A stretch of DNA of 64,000 bases from Pelosinus fermentans JBW45 (GTDB lineage: Bacteria > Bacillota > Negativicutes > DSM-13327), in contig NZ_CP010978.1 of assembly GCF_000271665.2 (NCBI RefSeq), forward strand, positions 962,501 through 1,026,500, given 5' to 3'. Below the pieces are notes generated by a model that ran no database searches, was not told where the DNA came from, and saw nothing but the letters and a program-made list of their open reading frames with translations. The translations under genes were made by a program, and so were the position numbers. The number at the start of each line of letters is the position of its first letter. Position 1 is the stretch's first letter. This document shows positions 50,580 through 61,400 of the stretch, in pieces.

Positions 50580-50676
50580 GACCGTTAGCGATTCAGAAGA
50601 TCATATCCATTATTTACGGAATATTTTTTACATTGCGATAATTTGTTTGCTCATCCTAGTTAATTTTAACTTTTAA
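50557..50676 (+). CDS. Small membrane protein overlapping loaP
   Basis: A 39-codon frame starts inside the end of loaP (ATG at 50557, GGAAGG about 11 bases upstream) and encodes MLKKKIHKTVSDSEDHIHYL followed by a hydrophobic segment FYIAIICLLILVNF near the C-terminus. The layout (basic N-terminus, one membrane segment) and the overlap suggest a translationally coupled small membrane protein. No homologue is known to me, and expression is not shown. Confidence 0.4.
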   Translation: MLKKKIHKTVSDSEDHIHYLRNIFYIAIICLLILVNFNF

Positions 50677-50703
50677 CGACTCGTATCAGAAAGGAAGGGC
50701 TTT

Positions 50704-50742
50704 ATGTTAAGCATATGCGATTCTAATTGTAGAATTTGTTAA
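50704..50742 (+). CDS. Possible 12-aa leader peptide, cysteine-rich
   Basis: An ATG preceded by AAAGGAAGGG opens a 12-codon frame, MLSICDSNCRIC, with three cysteines. It overlaps a small hairpin (ATTCTA/TAGAAT at 50720-50735). It could be an attenuator-like leader peptide or chance. The rest of 50677-50934 shows no gene. Confidence 0.2.
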   Translation: MLSICDSNCRIC

Positions 50743-50934
50743 AGTTAGATATTATTCCAGTGTTATATGTGGCTGTTGAACGGATTGCCAAGAGATTGAC
50801 AGGCAAAAAGCAAAAAAACAAGACATGTCTATTCCTATGAGCTAATGCAATGGTAGAAATAGGACCTGAATTTTGCTGCAGAGGTTGAAAGAAAGAGATA
50901 AGAAAGAACATATCGTTGGAAAGGAGAAAAATGC

Positions 50935-51891
50935 TTGGGAAAATCCAAAGTATTTATGTTTTCAGGCCAAGGATCGCAATATTATCATATGGGCAGGGAG
51001 CTGTATGAAACGAATTTAACTTTTCAGCATTGGATGTCTAAAATGAATCAGATAATACAGCAAAATGCTGGAATTAACATTCTAGAAGAAATATACAACC
51101 CAGCAATACATAGATCTACAGTATTTGATAAGCTGTCCTACACGCATCCTGCTATTTTTATGGTGGAATATTCCTTAGCGCGAGTATGCATAGAAAATGG
51201 GATAGAACCGGATTATGTGTTAGGAGCAAGCTTAGGAGAATTTGTTTCAGCAGCGATTACTGGTATATTATCATTGGAAAAAGCATTAGAATGTCTCCTG
51301 ATTCAGTCTGCGTTAATCCAGAGTGATTGTCAGCCAGGAAGTATGACAGCGATTGTTCATAATCCTGAATTATATAAGCAAACTTCTATTATCCATGACC
51401 ATTTTGAGCTTGCTGCGATCAATTATTCTTCCCATTTTATTATATCCGGCAATTATCGTGATGAATTGATAACTGTAGAAGCATATTTAAAGAGGGAGGG
51501 AATTGTTTTTCAGACACTTCCTGTAAGGTATGGCTTTCATTCTGCCAATATTGAACCGATAGCAAGGGAATATAAGAAAAAATTAAGTAATTTAACATTC
51601 AATCATCCTCAGATACCTTTCATATCATGTGTATCAGCTGGCAGCATTGACGACATTGATTCAGAGCATTTTTGGAATGTACTTCGGCAGCCGATTGATT
51701 TTCAAAAAACGATACAAAGGCTTGAAGCAGGTAATCAGTTTGTGTATATTGATTTAGGTCCATCTGGAACATTGGCTAATTTTGTGAAAAGAAACCTAAC
51801 TTCTGACTCGGAGTCAAAAGTGTATACTATTTTAACTCCTTTTGGACAGGATGTCAGGACACTACAAAAAGTAATGGAATCATTAAATTAA
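50935..51891 (+). CDS. Trans-acting acyltransferase-fold protein, probable acyl hydrolase
   Basis: The 318-aa stand-alone AT-fold enzyme has '[20 protein letters not shown]' at the start, the nucleophile Ser99 in '[20 protein letters not shown]', and the catalytic His in '[16 protein letters not shown]'. The malonyl-binding Arg normally found about 25 residues after the Ser is absent ([10 protein letters not shown] in that place), as in PksD/PedC-type acyl hydrolases that clear stalled chains from trans-AT lines. TTG start behind AAGGAG; an ATG four bases earlier is out of frame. The hydrolase call is inference from that residue and the AT/AT-ER gene order. Confidence 0.8.
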   Translation: MGKSKVFMFSGQGSQYYHMGRELYETNLTFQHWMSKMNQIIQQNAGINILEEIYNPAIHRSTVFDKLSYTHPAIFMVEYSLARVCIENGIEPDYVLGASLGEFVSAAITGILSLEKALECLLIQSALIQSDCQPGSMTAIVHNPELYKQTSIIHDHFELAAINYSSHFIISGNYRDELITVEAYLKREGIVFQTLPVRYGFHSANIEPIAREYKKKLSNLTFNHPQIPFISCVSAGSIDDIDSEHFWNVLRQPIDFQKTIQRLEAGNQFVYIDLGPSGTLANFVKRNLTSDSESKVYTILTPFGQDVRTLQKVMESLN

Positions 51892-51914
51892 ATTATGAAA
51901 GGGGTTTATTGTGC

Positions 51915-54281
51915 ATGATTACATATGTTTTTCCCGGTCAGGGTTCCCAGAGTAAAGGGATGGGGGGATCACTTTTTGATGAATTTAAGGAATTGACGGC
52001 AAAAGCAGATGAGATTTTGGGTTATTCAATTAAGCAGCTTTGTCTGGAAGATGCAGATTCAAATTTAGGTGAAACACAATATACTCAGCCTGCTTTGTAT
52101 GTAGTGAATGCATTAGGTTATCTTAAAAAAGTTAAAGATACAGGAAAAGAACCCGATTATGTTGCTGGCCATAGCTTGGGGGAATATAATGCCTTATTTG
52201 CTGCAGAAGCATTTGATTTTACGACGGGATTAAAACTTGTACAAAAGAGGGGACAACTTATGAGCCGCGCTGTTGGAGGCGGCATGGGAGCAGTGATTGG
52301 TCTAAATGAAGAACAAATATCCGATGCTTTAAAGAAAAATAATATGCTGACGATTGATATTGCAAATTATAATTCACCTACGCAGATTGTAATTTCTGGA
52401 TTAAGAAAAGATATTGAAGATGCACAGCCTATTTTTGAAGGAATGAAGGAGGTGCAAATGTTTCTTTTACTGAAAACAAGCGGCGCATTTCATTCTCGCT
52501 ATATGCAGGAAGCCAGAAAGGAATTTGAAATATTCTTGCAGGACTTTACATTCTCTGATCTGCATATCCCTGTAATTTCAAATGTTTATGCCAGACCCTA
52601 CAAACAATTCGCTGTGAAGCAGAACCTAATTGAACAGATCACTCAACCAGTTAAATGGACTGAAAGTATTCGATACCTGATGGGACTTGGAGAAATGGAA
52701 TTTGTAGAAATTGGATCTGGTAATGTCTTAACAGGATTGATTAGACGAATTAAAAGAGAAGCGCAGCCGTTAATTCTTACAGATATTGAAAGCAAGAATG
52801 ATTTGCAAAAAGATGATCTTTCTATACCGCCAGAGAGAGCATCTTTTTTAATTGAGGCAGAAACAGCCGAGGTACATAATCAGAAAAGTAATAATGAAAA
52901 AGCAAAAGAAAATAATAGAAAATTCGAGGGAATATCCCCATCATCTTTGGGAAGTGCTGCGTTTAAGAAAGACTATAATATTCAATATGCCTATATGACT
53001 GGTGCAATGTATCGGGGAATTGCTTCAAAAGAAATGGTAGTAAAAATGGGTAAGGCAAAAATGATGGGGTTTCTTGGAACTGGTGGTCTAAACGTCCCAC
53101 AAATTGAAGCGGCTATTCAATATATTCAAAAGGAGCTTTCCGAAGGACAGGCCTATGGGATGAATTTGCTTCATAATCCACTTGATCCTAAAAAAGAAGA
53201 AGAAATAGTAGATCTTTATTTATTACATGGTGTGAAAACTCTGGAAGCAGCGGCTTTTATCAGTATTACTCCAGCCTTGGTTAAATATCGGGCCAAAGGA
53301 ATGACGCGAAATCTCCAAGGCGAAGTTATTGCATTCAACAGGATCATTGCTAAAGTATCACGGCCGGAAGTGGCAGAAGCATTCTTTAGCCCTGCTCCGG
53401 AGCGGATTGTTGCGAAGCTGCTGGCAGAAAAGAAAATTACAGAGGAAGAAGCGGATCTGTTAAAGGCGGTTCCTATGGCTGATGATATTTGTGCAGAAGC
53501 GGATTCGGCAGGGCATACAGATGGAGGAGTAGCTTCTGCGTTAATACCGGCAATGATTACGCTGCGAGATCAGATGATGAAAAAATATCAATACCAGAAA
53601 AAAGTGCGAGTTGGCGCAGCCGGAGGCATTGGGACTCCCGAGGCTGCAGCTGCAGCCTTTATTATGGGGGCAGATTTTATTGTGACGGGTTCCATTAATC
53701 AGTGCACAGTGGAGGCATCTACAAGCAGCAACGTAAAAGATCTGCTGCAGCAGATGAATGTTCAGGATACGGATTATGCGCCTGCAGGCGATATGTTTGA
53801 AATGGGTGCCAAAATTCAGGTATTAAAAAAGGGACTATTCTTTCCCATACGGGCGAATAAATTGTATGAATTGTACCGGAGGTATAATTCATTGGACGAA
53901 ATTGATGAAAAAACTAAGGTACAGATACAGGAAAAATATTTTAAAAAAAGCTTTAGTGATGTATATCAAGATATTAAATCCTTTTATCCTGCTGAAGAAA
54001 TCGAAAAAGCAGAACGAAATCCTAAGCACAAAATGGCCCTCATTTTTCGGTGGTATTTTGGTTATAGTACTCGATTGGCTTTAGGAGGAAGTGAGGAAAA
54101 TAAAGTTGACTATCAAATACATTGCGGACCTGCTCTCGGGGCATTCAATCAATGGGTTAAAGGAACCAATTTAGAAGATTGGAAGCAGAGGAATGTAGAT
54201 GTGATTGCAGTAAAATTAATGAATGATACTGTAGAATTATTAAATCAGCGGTATAAAAACTTCTTGGAGAATTGCAATTAA
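51915..54281 (+). CDS. Trans-acting malonyl acyltransferase-enoylreductase fusion (AT-ER)
   Basis: The 788-aa protein has two domains. Residues ~1-285 are an AT: '[20 protein letters not shown]', the nucleophile in '[20 protein letters not shown]', the malonyl-selecting Arg in '[13 protein letters not shown]', and His in 'SGAFHSRYM'. Residues ~340-788 are an FMN-dependent PfaD/PksE-type enoylreductase ('[20 protein letters not shown]', '[20 protein letters not shown]', '[20 protein letters not shown]'). The AT would charge all carrier proteins of the AT-less synthase and the ER would saturate double bonds in trans. I took the ATG at 51915, 10 bases after AAAGGGG. Confidence 0.93.
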   Translation: MITYVFPGQGSQSKGMGGSLFDEFKELTAKADEILGYSIKQLCLEDADSNLGETQYTQPALYVVNALGYLKKVKDTGKEPDYVAGHSLGEYNALFAAEAFDFTTGLKLVQKRGQLMSRAVGGGMGAVIGLNEEQISDALKKNNMLTIDIANYNSPTQIVISGLRKDIEDAQPIFEGMKEVQMFLLLKTSGAFHSRYMQEARKEFEIFLQDFTFSDLHIPVISNVYARPYKQFAVKQNLIEQITQPVKWTESIRYLMGLGEMEFVEIGSGNVLTGLIRRIKREAQPLILTDIESKNDLQKDDLSIPPERASFLIEAETAEVHNQKSNNEKAKENNRKFEGISPSSLGSAAFKKDYNIQYAYMTGAMYRGIASKEMVVKMGKAKMMGFLGTGGLNVPQIEAAIQYIQKELSEGQAYGMNLLHNPLDPKKEEEIVDLYLLHGVKTLEAAAFISITPALVKYRAKGMTRNLQGEVIAFNRIIAKVSRPEVAEAFFSPAPERIVAKLLAEKKITEEEADLLKAVPMADDICAEADSAGHTDGGVASALIPAMITLRDQMMKKYQYQKKVRVGAAGGIGTPEAAAAAFIMGADFIVTGSINQCTVEASTSSNVKDLLQQMNVQDTDYAPAGDMFEMGAKIQVLKKGLFFPIRANKLYELYRRYNSLDEIDEKTKVQIQEKYFKKSFSDVYQDIKSFYPAEEIEKAERNPKHKMALIFRWYFGYSTRLALGGSEENKVDYQIHCGPALGAFNQWVKGTNLEDWKQRNVDVIAVKLMNDTVELLNQRYKNFLENCN

Positions 54282-54348
54282 TAGATAGAATCCTAATGCC
54301 ATATTAACGAAGGAAGAATGAGCATAAGAATAAGAGGAGGTTCTTTTT

Positions 54349-55341
54349 ATGATACGCTGTGACAAATGTATAATGCCGGAAACATATCCTCATGTTGTCT
54401 TAGATGAAAAAGGGGTATGCAATATCTGCAATCACCAGAAAGACAGGAAGGAAGAAGACATCAGCAGCCAAGACAAAAATTTTGAGGTGTTAAAAGCTAA
54501 AATCGAAAAATCCAAATCCAAAAATACTGGGAAATATGATTGTGCAGTGGGGCTTTCCGGCGGTAAGGATAGTACGATGACCTTATATCTGGCTAAAAAA
54601 GAATTAGGATTGAATCCATTGGCAATTTTCATTGATAACGGGTTTGCTCTTGAAGAAATGTATTATAATATACAGACTGTTACCAGTAAATTAGGAGTAG
54701 ATCTCATTGTTTATAAGCCAAATGAAATCAAAGATTTCTTAATCTACCTCTTGAAATCGAAGAAGCCCATATATTATTGCAGGCCCTGTCATGAATTGCT
54801 TGATGTGTATGTCAGGGATATAGCATCGAAACACGGGATAAACTTAATCCTGGGGGGATACACCAAAGGACAGGAGTATGTTAAGAATACGGAGTTATAC
54901 TGGTTATTTGATATATCCGATAAAAGTATTCATGATGAACTTAGCAAAGAACCTGATTTTAAAGACATTTTATCTATTTTAGATGACCATGCGCTATATT
55001 TATATGAGACTTTTGAATCTATGGTTCAAATAAACCCTTTTCAATATATGAAATATGATGATGAAAGCATAATTAAATTTCTTACCCGGGAATTTAATGT
55101 CAGATTTCCTGAAAAGAGTTGGCCTGCAGATTCAACAAATTGCTTTTTTAACTACGTATCTCAGCATTTAGCAGTAAAAAACTTTGGCTATTCACAGCAT
55201 GAGACCGAATTAAGTACTCTCATCCGCAAAGGTGAATTGAGCAGAGAGAGGGCACTTCATATGATTAATGCACCAATTCCCATGGAATATATTGAGGATG
55301 CCCTTAGCAGACTTGGCTTAAAATATGAGGACGTAATATAA
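54349..55341 (+). CDS. PP-loop ATPase, N-acetyl sugar amidotransferase-like
   Basis: The 330-aa enzyme starts with a zinc knuckle (MIRCDKCIMPETYPHVVLDE, then GVCNICNHQ) followed by the PP-loop 'KYDCAVGLSGGKDSTMTLYL', then a second C-x2-C in 'PIYYCRPCHELLD'. This arrangement is that of the WbpG/WbuX amidotransferases, which adenylate a carbonyl and replace its oxygen with ammonia; relatives use sulfur. Within this cluster it may place an amine, amidine or thio group on the product or a precursor. AGAGGAGG precedes the ATG. No glutaminase (HisH-like) partner is adjacent. Confidence 0.75.
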   Translation: MIRCDKCIMPETYPHVVLDEKGVCNICNHQKDRKEEDISSQDKNFEVLKAKIEKSKSKNTGKYDCAVGLSGGKDSTMTLYLAKKELGLNPLAIFIDNGFALEEMYYNIQTVTSKLGVDLIVYKPNEIKDFLIYLLKSKKPIYYCRPCHELLDVYVRDIASKHGINLILGGYTKGQEYVKNTELYWLFDISDKSIHDELSKEPDFKDILSILDDHALYLYETFESMVQINPFQYMKYDDESIIKFLTREFNVRFPEKSWPADSTNCFFNYVSQHLAVKNFGYSQHETELSTLIRKGELSRERALHMINAPIPMEYIEDALSRLGLKYEDVI

Positions 55342-55357
55342 GGAATTCTTTGCAGTC

Positions 55358-55391
55358 TATAACCTGCCTAGCTGAAAGCTGGCAGGTTATA
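55358..55391 (+). terminator. Strong intercistronic hairpin inside the polyketide operon
   Basis: TATAACCTGCC and AGCT pair with AGCT and GGCAGGTTATA around a three-base loop, only 17 bases after the PP-loop gene stop. The tail (ACTGTTTTCT) is T-rich but broken, so termination may be partial. It would be a natural read-through target for LoaP. Confidence 0.6.
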
Positions 55392-55463
55392 ACTGTTTTC
55401 TAAACACGTAGATAGTAAGAAATGGCGATTAGTCAAAGAAAATCGATTGAGGAGAGGGATCAT

Positions 55464-58400
55464 ATGGGTAATGACGGTAAATTCAGCTGCTATATTATTG
55501 GTGACGGGGCATTACTTACTGCTTGCGGGGAACTCATAATTGATTCCGGTCATGATATTTACGGAGTTATTTCTTCCAATCCTTCCATTCGGGAATGGGC
55601 TGAAGACAAAGGACTAACATGTACAGATCATGACAGTGATTATGTGGACTTCTTAAAACAAAATCCTTTTGACTATCTATTTAGCATCGTTTATCTTAGC
55701 CTAATACCCAGAAAGGTACTTGCATTGCCGCAAAGAATGGCGATAAATTTTCATGATGCACTATTGCCGGAATATGCGGGGATACACGCGACTTCTTGGG
55801 CTATAATGAATCAGGAGAAACAGCATGGAATCACCTGGCACGAAATGGTCTCTGCGGTTGATAAAGGAAATATTCTAAAACAAATGATTATACCAGTCGA
55901 AGAGGGGGAGACAGCACATTCTTTAAATGTGAAATGTTATAAGGCGGGATTAGAATCTTTTAGGGATCTGGTAGAGGAACTGGCTGGAGACAGCTACTCA
56001 CTAACCTTTCAAGATTTAAGTCGTCGAACGTATTATGGAAAATATCAGCATCCTCCTGCTGGAGGTGTTATATCATGGGATTCTTCTGCTGAGGAAATGG
56101 ATGCAGCCGTAAGAGCACTGCAATTTGGAAAATATCAGAATCAACTTGGAATTGCCAAGTTGGCAGTGAATAATGAGTATATTATTGTTGACCAGATTTT
56201 TGTTACCAAAAATAAATCAGATGCAAAGCCTGGAACGATTGTTGCTATTGCAGATTTGAACTTTACTGTGGCTACGGTAAACAATGATATTGAGATACGT
56301 TCAATCAGATCGATTCATGGAGTCCAATTGCCAATTTCTGATTGCATAGAGAAATATCATTTAAAGGCAGGAGGCTTATTGCCTGGATTTGCTAGGAAAA
56401 CAAGTACGAGGATTACAGCACTGCATAAGCAAATAAGCCGATTTGAAGACTATTGGATTAAAAAAATGTCGAAAATGGATGCTGCTATTTGGCCAGGTGC
56501 TATTCAAAGTGTAGAGGGCATAGATAGCATTCATAATTCCTTCGTAGATTTTACAATAGCAGAAGAGTTTATCACTTATGCAGAGCAGGATTACGGCAAT
56601 CGATTGGCAAGTTGTTTAGCTGCCATTAGTACGTTTTTATCCAAAGAATGCAAGACAAACAATGTTCAATTTTTTCTTGGATACCAGGAATTAAGAGAGG
56701 ATTTTCAAGGAGTGGATACGCTGTTTGCTGTCCATGTGCCCGTAGAGTTGGAATTGAATGATACTCTTACTTTTAGGGATACTTGTGATATTGCAAGGGC
56801 AGAAATACAATCTGTAAAGGAGCATAAGACTTTTCTTCATGATCTTATTGCTCGAACTCCTCAACTGAAGTCGAATTCTCCTGTACATGAAAAAAAATTG
56901 CTGTCATTCACAGTGGAATATGTAAAAGATCTTACGGATTATTCTCAGCTGGCCTGCAATAGGTACGGCATCTCATTGATTGTGCCAGAAATGGGCAATA
57001 CTTGGCGGATTGCTTTCGATGAGGCACTATTAGCAACGGCAAAAGCTGTTAACGGTACGAATCGGCTTGCAGCATGTATGGCGCGGGCTGCTGCCACGCC
57101 AGATGCTCCCATAAGTAAATTGACTACCTTGACAGATGCTGAATTTCACAAAGCAATATATGAGAGAAATCATACAGTTGCTGAATATCCAAGAGACAAG
57201 TGTATGCATGAATTATTTAAAGAGAGAGTTAAGCAATCACCGGAAAAAATTGCCGTACTGTGCAGGGATGAAAGTTTAACGTATATGGAATTAGAAGAAA
57301 AGGCATCACGTCTTGCATCCTTTTTAAATCGAGCAGGGGTAGGCAGAGGGGATTTGGTAGGGATTTTTATCGAACGATCACTGGATATGCTGGTGGGATT
57401 ACTGGGCGTATTGAAAGCAGGAGGAACCTATGTGCCGATTGACCCCCTTTATCCTGGAGAAAGAATTTTGCACATGATTGAAGATGCAGATATTAAAATG
57501 GTTCTAACACAGAATGAGTTCAAGCATAAATTGCCTGGCAGCAATGCCAGGATCATTTGTCTGGATACAGACTGGGAGGACATATGTATAAATAGCGGCA
57601 AAAGCTCGTCTCGGAAATATTATTCTTATTCCAGCAAGACTGTCAGGCCTGAGGATTCGGCATATGTTATTTTCACATCAGGTTCAACAGGAAAGCCAAA
57701 AGGTGTGGAAGTAACCCAGAGGGGATTGACAAATTTTCTTTGTGCGATGGCGAAGTGTCCAGGTTTTACAAAAGAAGACCGAGTTCTGGCGTTAACGACA
57801 ATTTGCTTTGATATTGCAGGTCTTGAGTTATATTTGCCTCTTATTACTGGAGGGCAGGTTGAAATATTGCCTACAGAAACCGCACGAGATGGATTTGCAC
57901 TAAAAGAACGGATTGAGAAGGAATGGGCTACTGTTGTTCAGGCTACGCCTGCAACATGGGAGATGCTTTTAGAGGCTGGCTGGGATAAAAGAACATCGAT
58001 TAAGATATTATGCGGTGGAGAAGCCTTAAGCAGACAATTGGCACAAAAGCTCTTAGACAGAAGTAAAGAAGTTTGGAATATGTATGGACCGACAGAAACG
58101 ACAATTTGGTCTTCTGTTTCCAAAATCAATTTGGGGGAAGAAATAACGATCGGATATCCTATTGGAAATACTCAATTTTATATAGTGGATGAGCATCTAA
58201 ATCCTGTACCTGATGGAGTGGAAGGGGAACTGTGTATTGGCGGTGACGGGTTAGCAAAAGGCTATTTGAATCGTCCGGAATTGACCAGCGAGAAATTTAT
58301 TTTGAATCCCTTTGCTGCGGATTTACAATTGAAAATGTATCGAACTGGAGATTGTGCTAAGTATTTACCGGATGGCAGAGTAGTTTGTTTAGGAAGAATG

Positions 58401-61400
58401 GACAATCAAGTGAAGTTGAGAGGATTCAGGATTGAGCTTGGTGAGATCGAGACAGTCTTACAAAAACAACTTCATGTTAAGCACGCAGTAGTCGTAATGA
58501 AAGCAGACAGCACAGGATATAAAAGCTTAACTGCATTTATGGTGCCAGATAAATTCCAAGATCTTATAGCAGGGAGCAAACTTAGGGAAGCAATGAGAGA
58601 ATTCCTTCCCGATTATATGATTCCTGCTTCCTATGTGTATCTGGAGATGTTACCCTTGACGCTTAATTTGAAAGTGGATAGAAAAGTGCTATCAGCTGCC
58701 CCTGATTTTCAGCTGATAGAGAAGTATGGCTATAAAGAAATGAATCATCATATACACATTCCTGCTAATGACAGCATAAAGACTCTCGAATGGAAAGAAG
58801 AGGAGTCGAAGGCTGCAGGTCATTTTGCAGAGGACCTGACTAAGATTATTGCAGGCGTAGTCAAAATTTCTGCTGAGGAGATTCATGCTGAGATTCCTAT
58901 GGGTGAGTATGGTTTTGACTCCATCCGCTTTACCGTGCTAAGCAAAAGAATTAAGGATGCATATAACATATCGGTTACTCCTGCCCAGTTTTATACTTAT
59001 GAAACCGTTAATAAGCTAATTGACTACATGTCAAAGACTTATCAGGAGGAACTTGACAAGCATTATGGCAAAGAGACGAAAGGGATACAGGATTCACTTT
59101 CTAAAAGTAAAGTTGAAGCAGCCGATTCAGCGCATGAAGCAGCTTTCGATCTTTTTTCACGGGATCTCACCCAGCTTGTAGCAGGCGTAGTCAAAATTTC
59201 TGCTGAGGAGATTCATGCTGAGATTCCTATGGGTGAGTATGGTTTTGACTCCATCCGCTTTACCGTGCTAAGCAAAAGAATTAAGGATGCATATCATATC
59301 TCCGTCACTCCTGCACAATTTTATACCTATACGACCGTAAAGAAAGTAATTGAATTTCTTTGGCATGCCTATAGAGATGAACTTCAAAAGTCGTATGGTG
59401 ACGTGTCTGTTGAAGTAAAAACAATTTCAGGGAGGAGTGAGCTTAAAAACAAGGAAATGAATTCTGTGGTTAATTTCAACAAAACAAATATGGAATTCGA
59501 TTCAGATCAGAGGAAATGGAAAAAAGAACCTGTAGCAATTATTGGTATAGGAGGTATATTTCCTCAGGCACCTGATCTGGATACTTTTTGGGATCATATT
59601 GTAAATAAGAGAGACTTGATTACACCAATACCTTGGGAGCGTTGGGATTCCAATCATTATTATGCTAAAATCGCAGAGGAAAAGAAGATTCCTTTTGCAA
59701 AGTGGGGAGGTTTTTTAGAGGATGTTGATAAATTTGATGCGGCATTCTTTAATATTTCGCCCCGTGAGGCTGAACAAATGGACCCTCAGCAGCGCATATT
59801 TCTTGAAACGGTATGGAAAGCGATTGAGAACGCAGGCTATAAGGCATCAGAATTCTCTGGTACTAAGACAGGCGTATATGTTGGAGCAGTAAGCTCAGAT
59901 TATTGGGATATGATGCTATGTTCCGGACTTGAGGCTGATTCGTATACCATTTCAGGGAATATCAACTGTGTGATTGCAAACAGGGTTTCTTATTTATTGA
60001 ATCTCCAAGGAGCCAGTGCAACCATTGATACCGCATGCTCAAGTTCTTTAGTAGCAATCCATAGAGCTGTAACCGCGATACAACATGGTGATTGCGACAT
60101 GGCAATTGCTGGCGGCGTAAATGTTATATTGAATCCTTTCATGCATACTGCTCTGGGGATCAATGGAATGCTTAGTGCGGATGGGCGGTGCAAAACCTTT
60201 GACAGCCAGGCAAATGGATATGTAAGAGGGGAAGGGGCAGGAGTACTCATTTTAAAGCCTCTCAGCAAAGCCATTGAGGATGGTGACAATATTCATGCAG
60301 TCATTAAAGGTTCTTCTGAGAACCATGGAGGGCGCACAAATTCACTAACGGCACCGAATCCCAATGCACAAGCCGGTTTGCTTATCAGTGCTTATAGTGA
60401 GGCGGAAATCGATCCATCGACAGTAACCTATATTGAAGCCCATGGGACAGGGACTAGCTTGGGAGATCCAATTGAAATTAACGGCATAAAGATGGCCTTC
60501 GAAGAATTGGGTAAAAAGTGGGGAAGGATAGGACCTGAAAAGTACTGTGGTATTGGATCCGTAAAGAGCAATATAGGACATTTGGAGGCTGGTGCCGGTG
60601 TTGCGGGACTGCTAAAAATAGTACTGGCAATGCAAAAAGGCGCCTTGCCTGGAATGATTCATTTTAAAGAACAGAATCCGTACATCAACTTAGAAGGAAC
60701 GCAGTTTTATATTGCAGCTGAAACACAGAAATGGCAACGGATAAGGGATAGTGCAGGGCAAACCGTACCAAGGAGAGCCGGTGTGAGTTCTTTTGGTTTT
60801 GGCGGCTCAAATGCACATGTTGTTCTAGAGGAATATTGCGGTACGAAAACAAATGCTGAAATAAACAATAACATTTCTAATGTTTTTCTGCTTTCTGCCA
60901 AGAGTGAGGACAGGCTTAGAGCATATGCTATAGATATGCTTGCATTTTTAGAAGAAGTTGCAGCACGTGAAGAAAAAGGAGAATGGATAGGGACTCTTTT
61001 TACTGATATAATGTATACCTTGCAGATGGGGCGCGAGGCTATGAATAAACGACTTGCCATCGTCGCTTCTAATATAAAAGAGCTGACTGAGAAGCTAAGA
61101 CAGTACTGTGCCGATGAAAAAGAAATAACACAAGTCTATACAGGAGCCGGCGGACTGGAAACAAAGAACATTTCAGCCCTGCTTGAAGGAAGCAACGGCA
61201 AAGAATTTCTTGCAGCGATCATAAGACAAAAGGAATATAAGAAATTGGCTCATCTTTGGGTTGGGGGAGCAGCGGTAGATTGGAGTTTGCTATACAGCCA
61301 TTCGAAGCCCGTACGAATCAGCTTGCCAACATATCCTTTTGCCAAGGAGCGCCATTGGCTGCCTATCAATAAAAATGTACTGGTAAGTAAATATGAAGTA

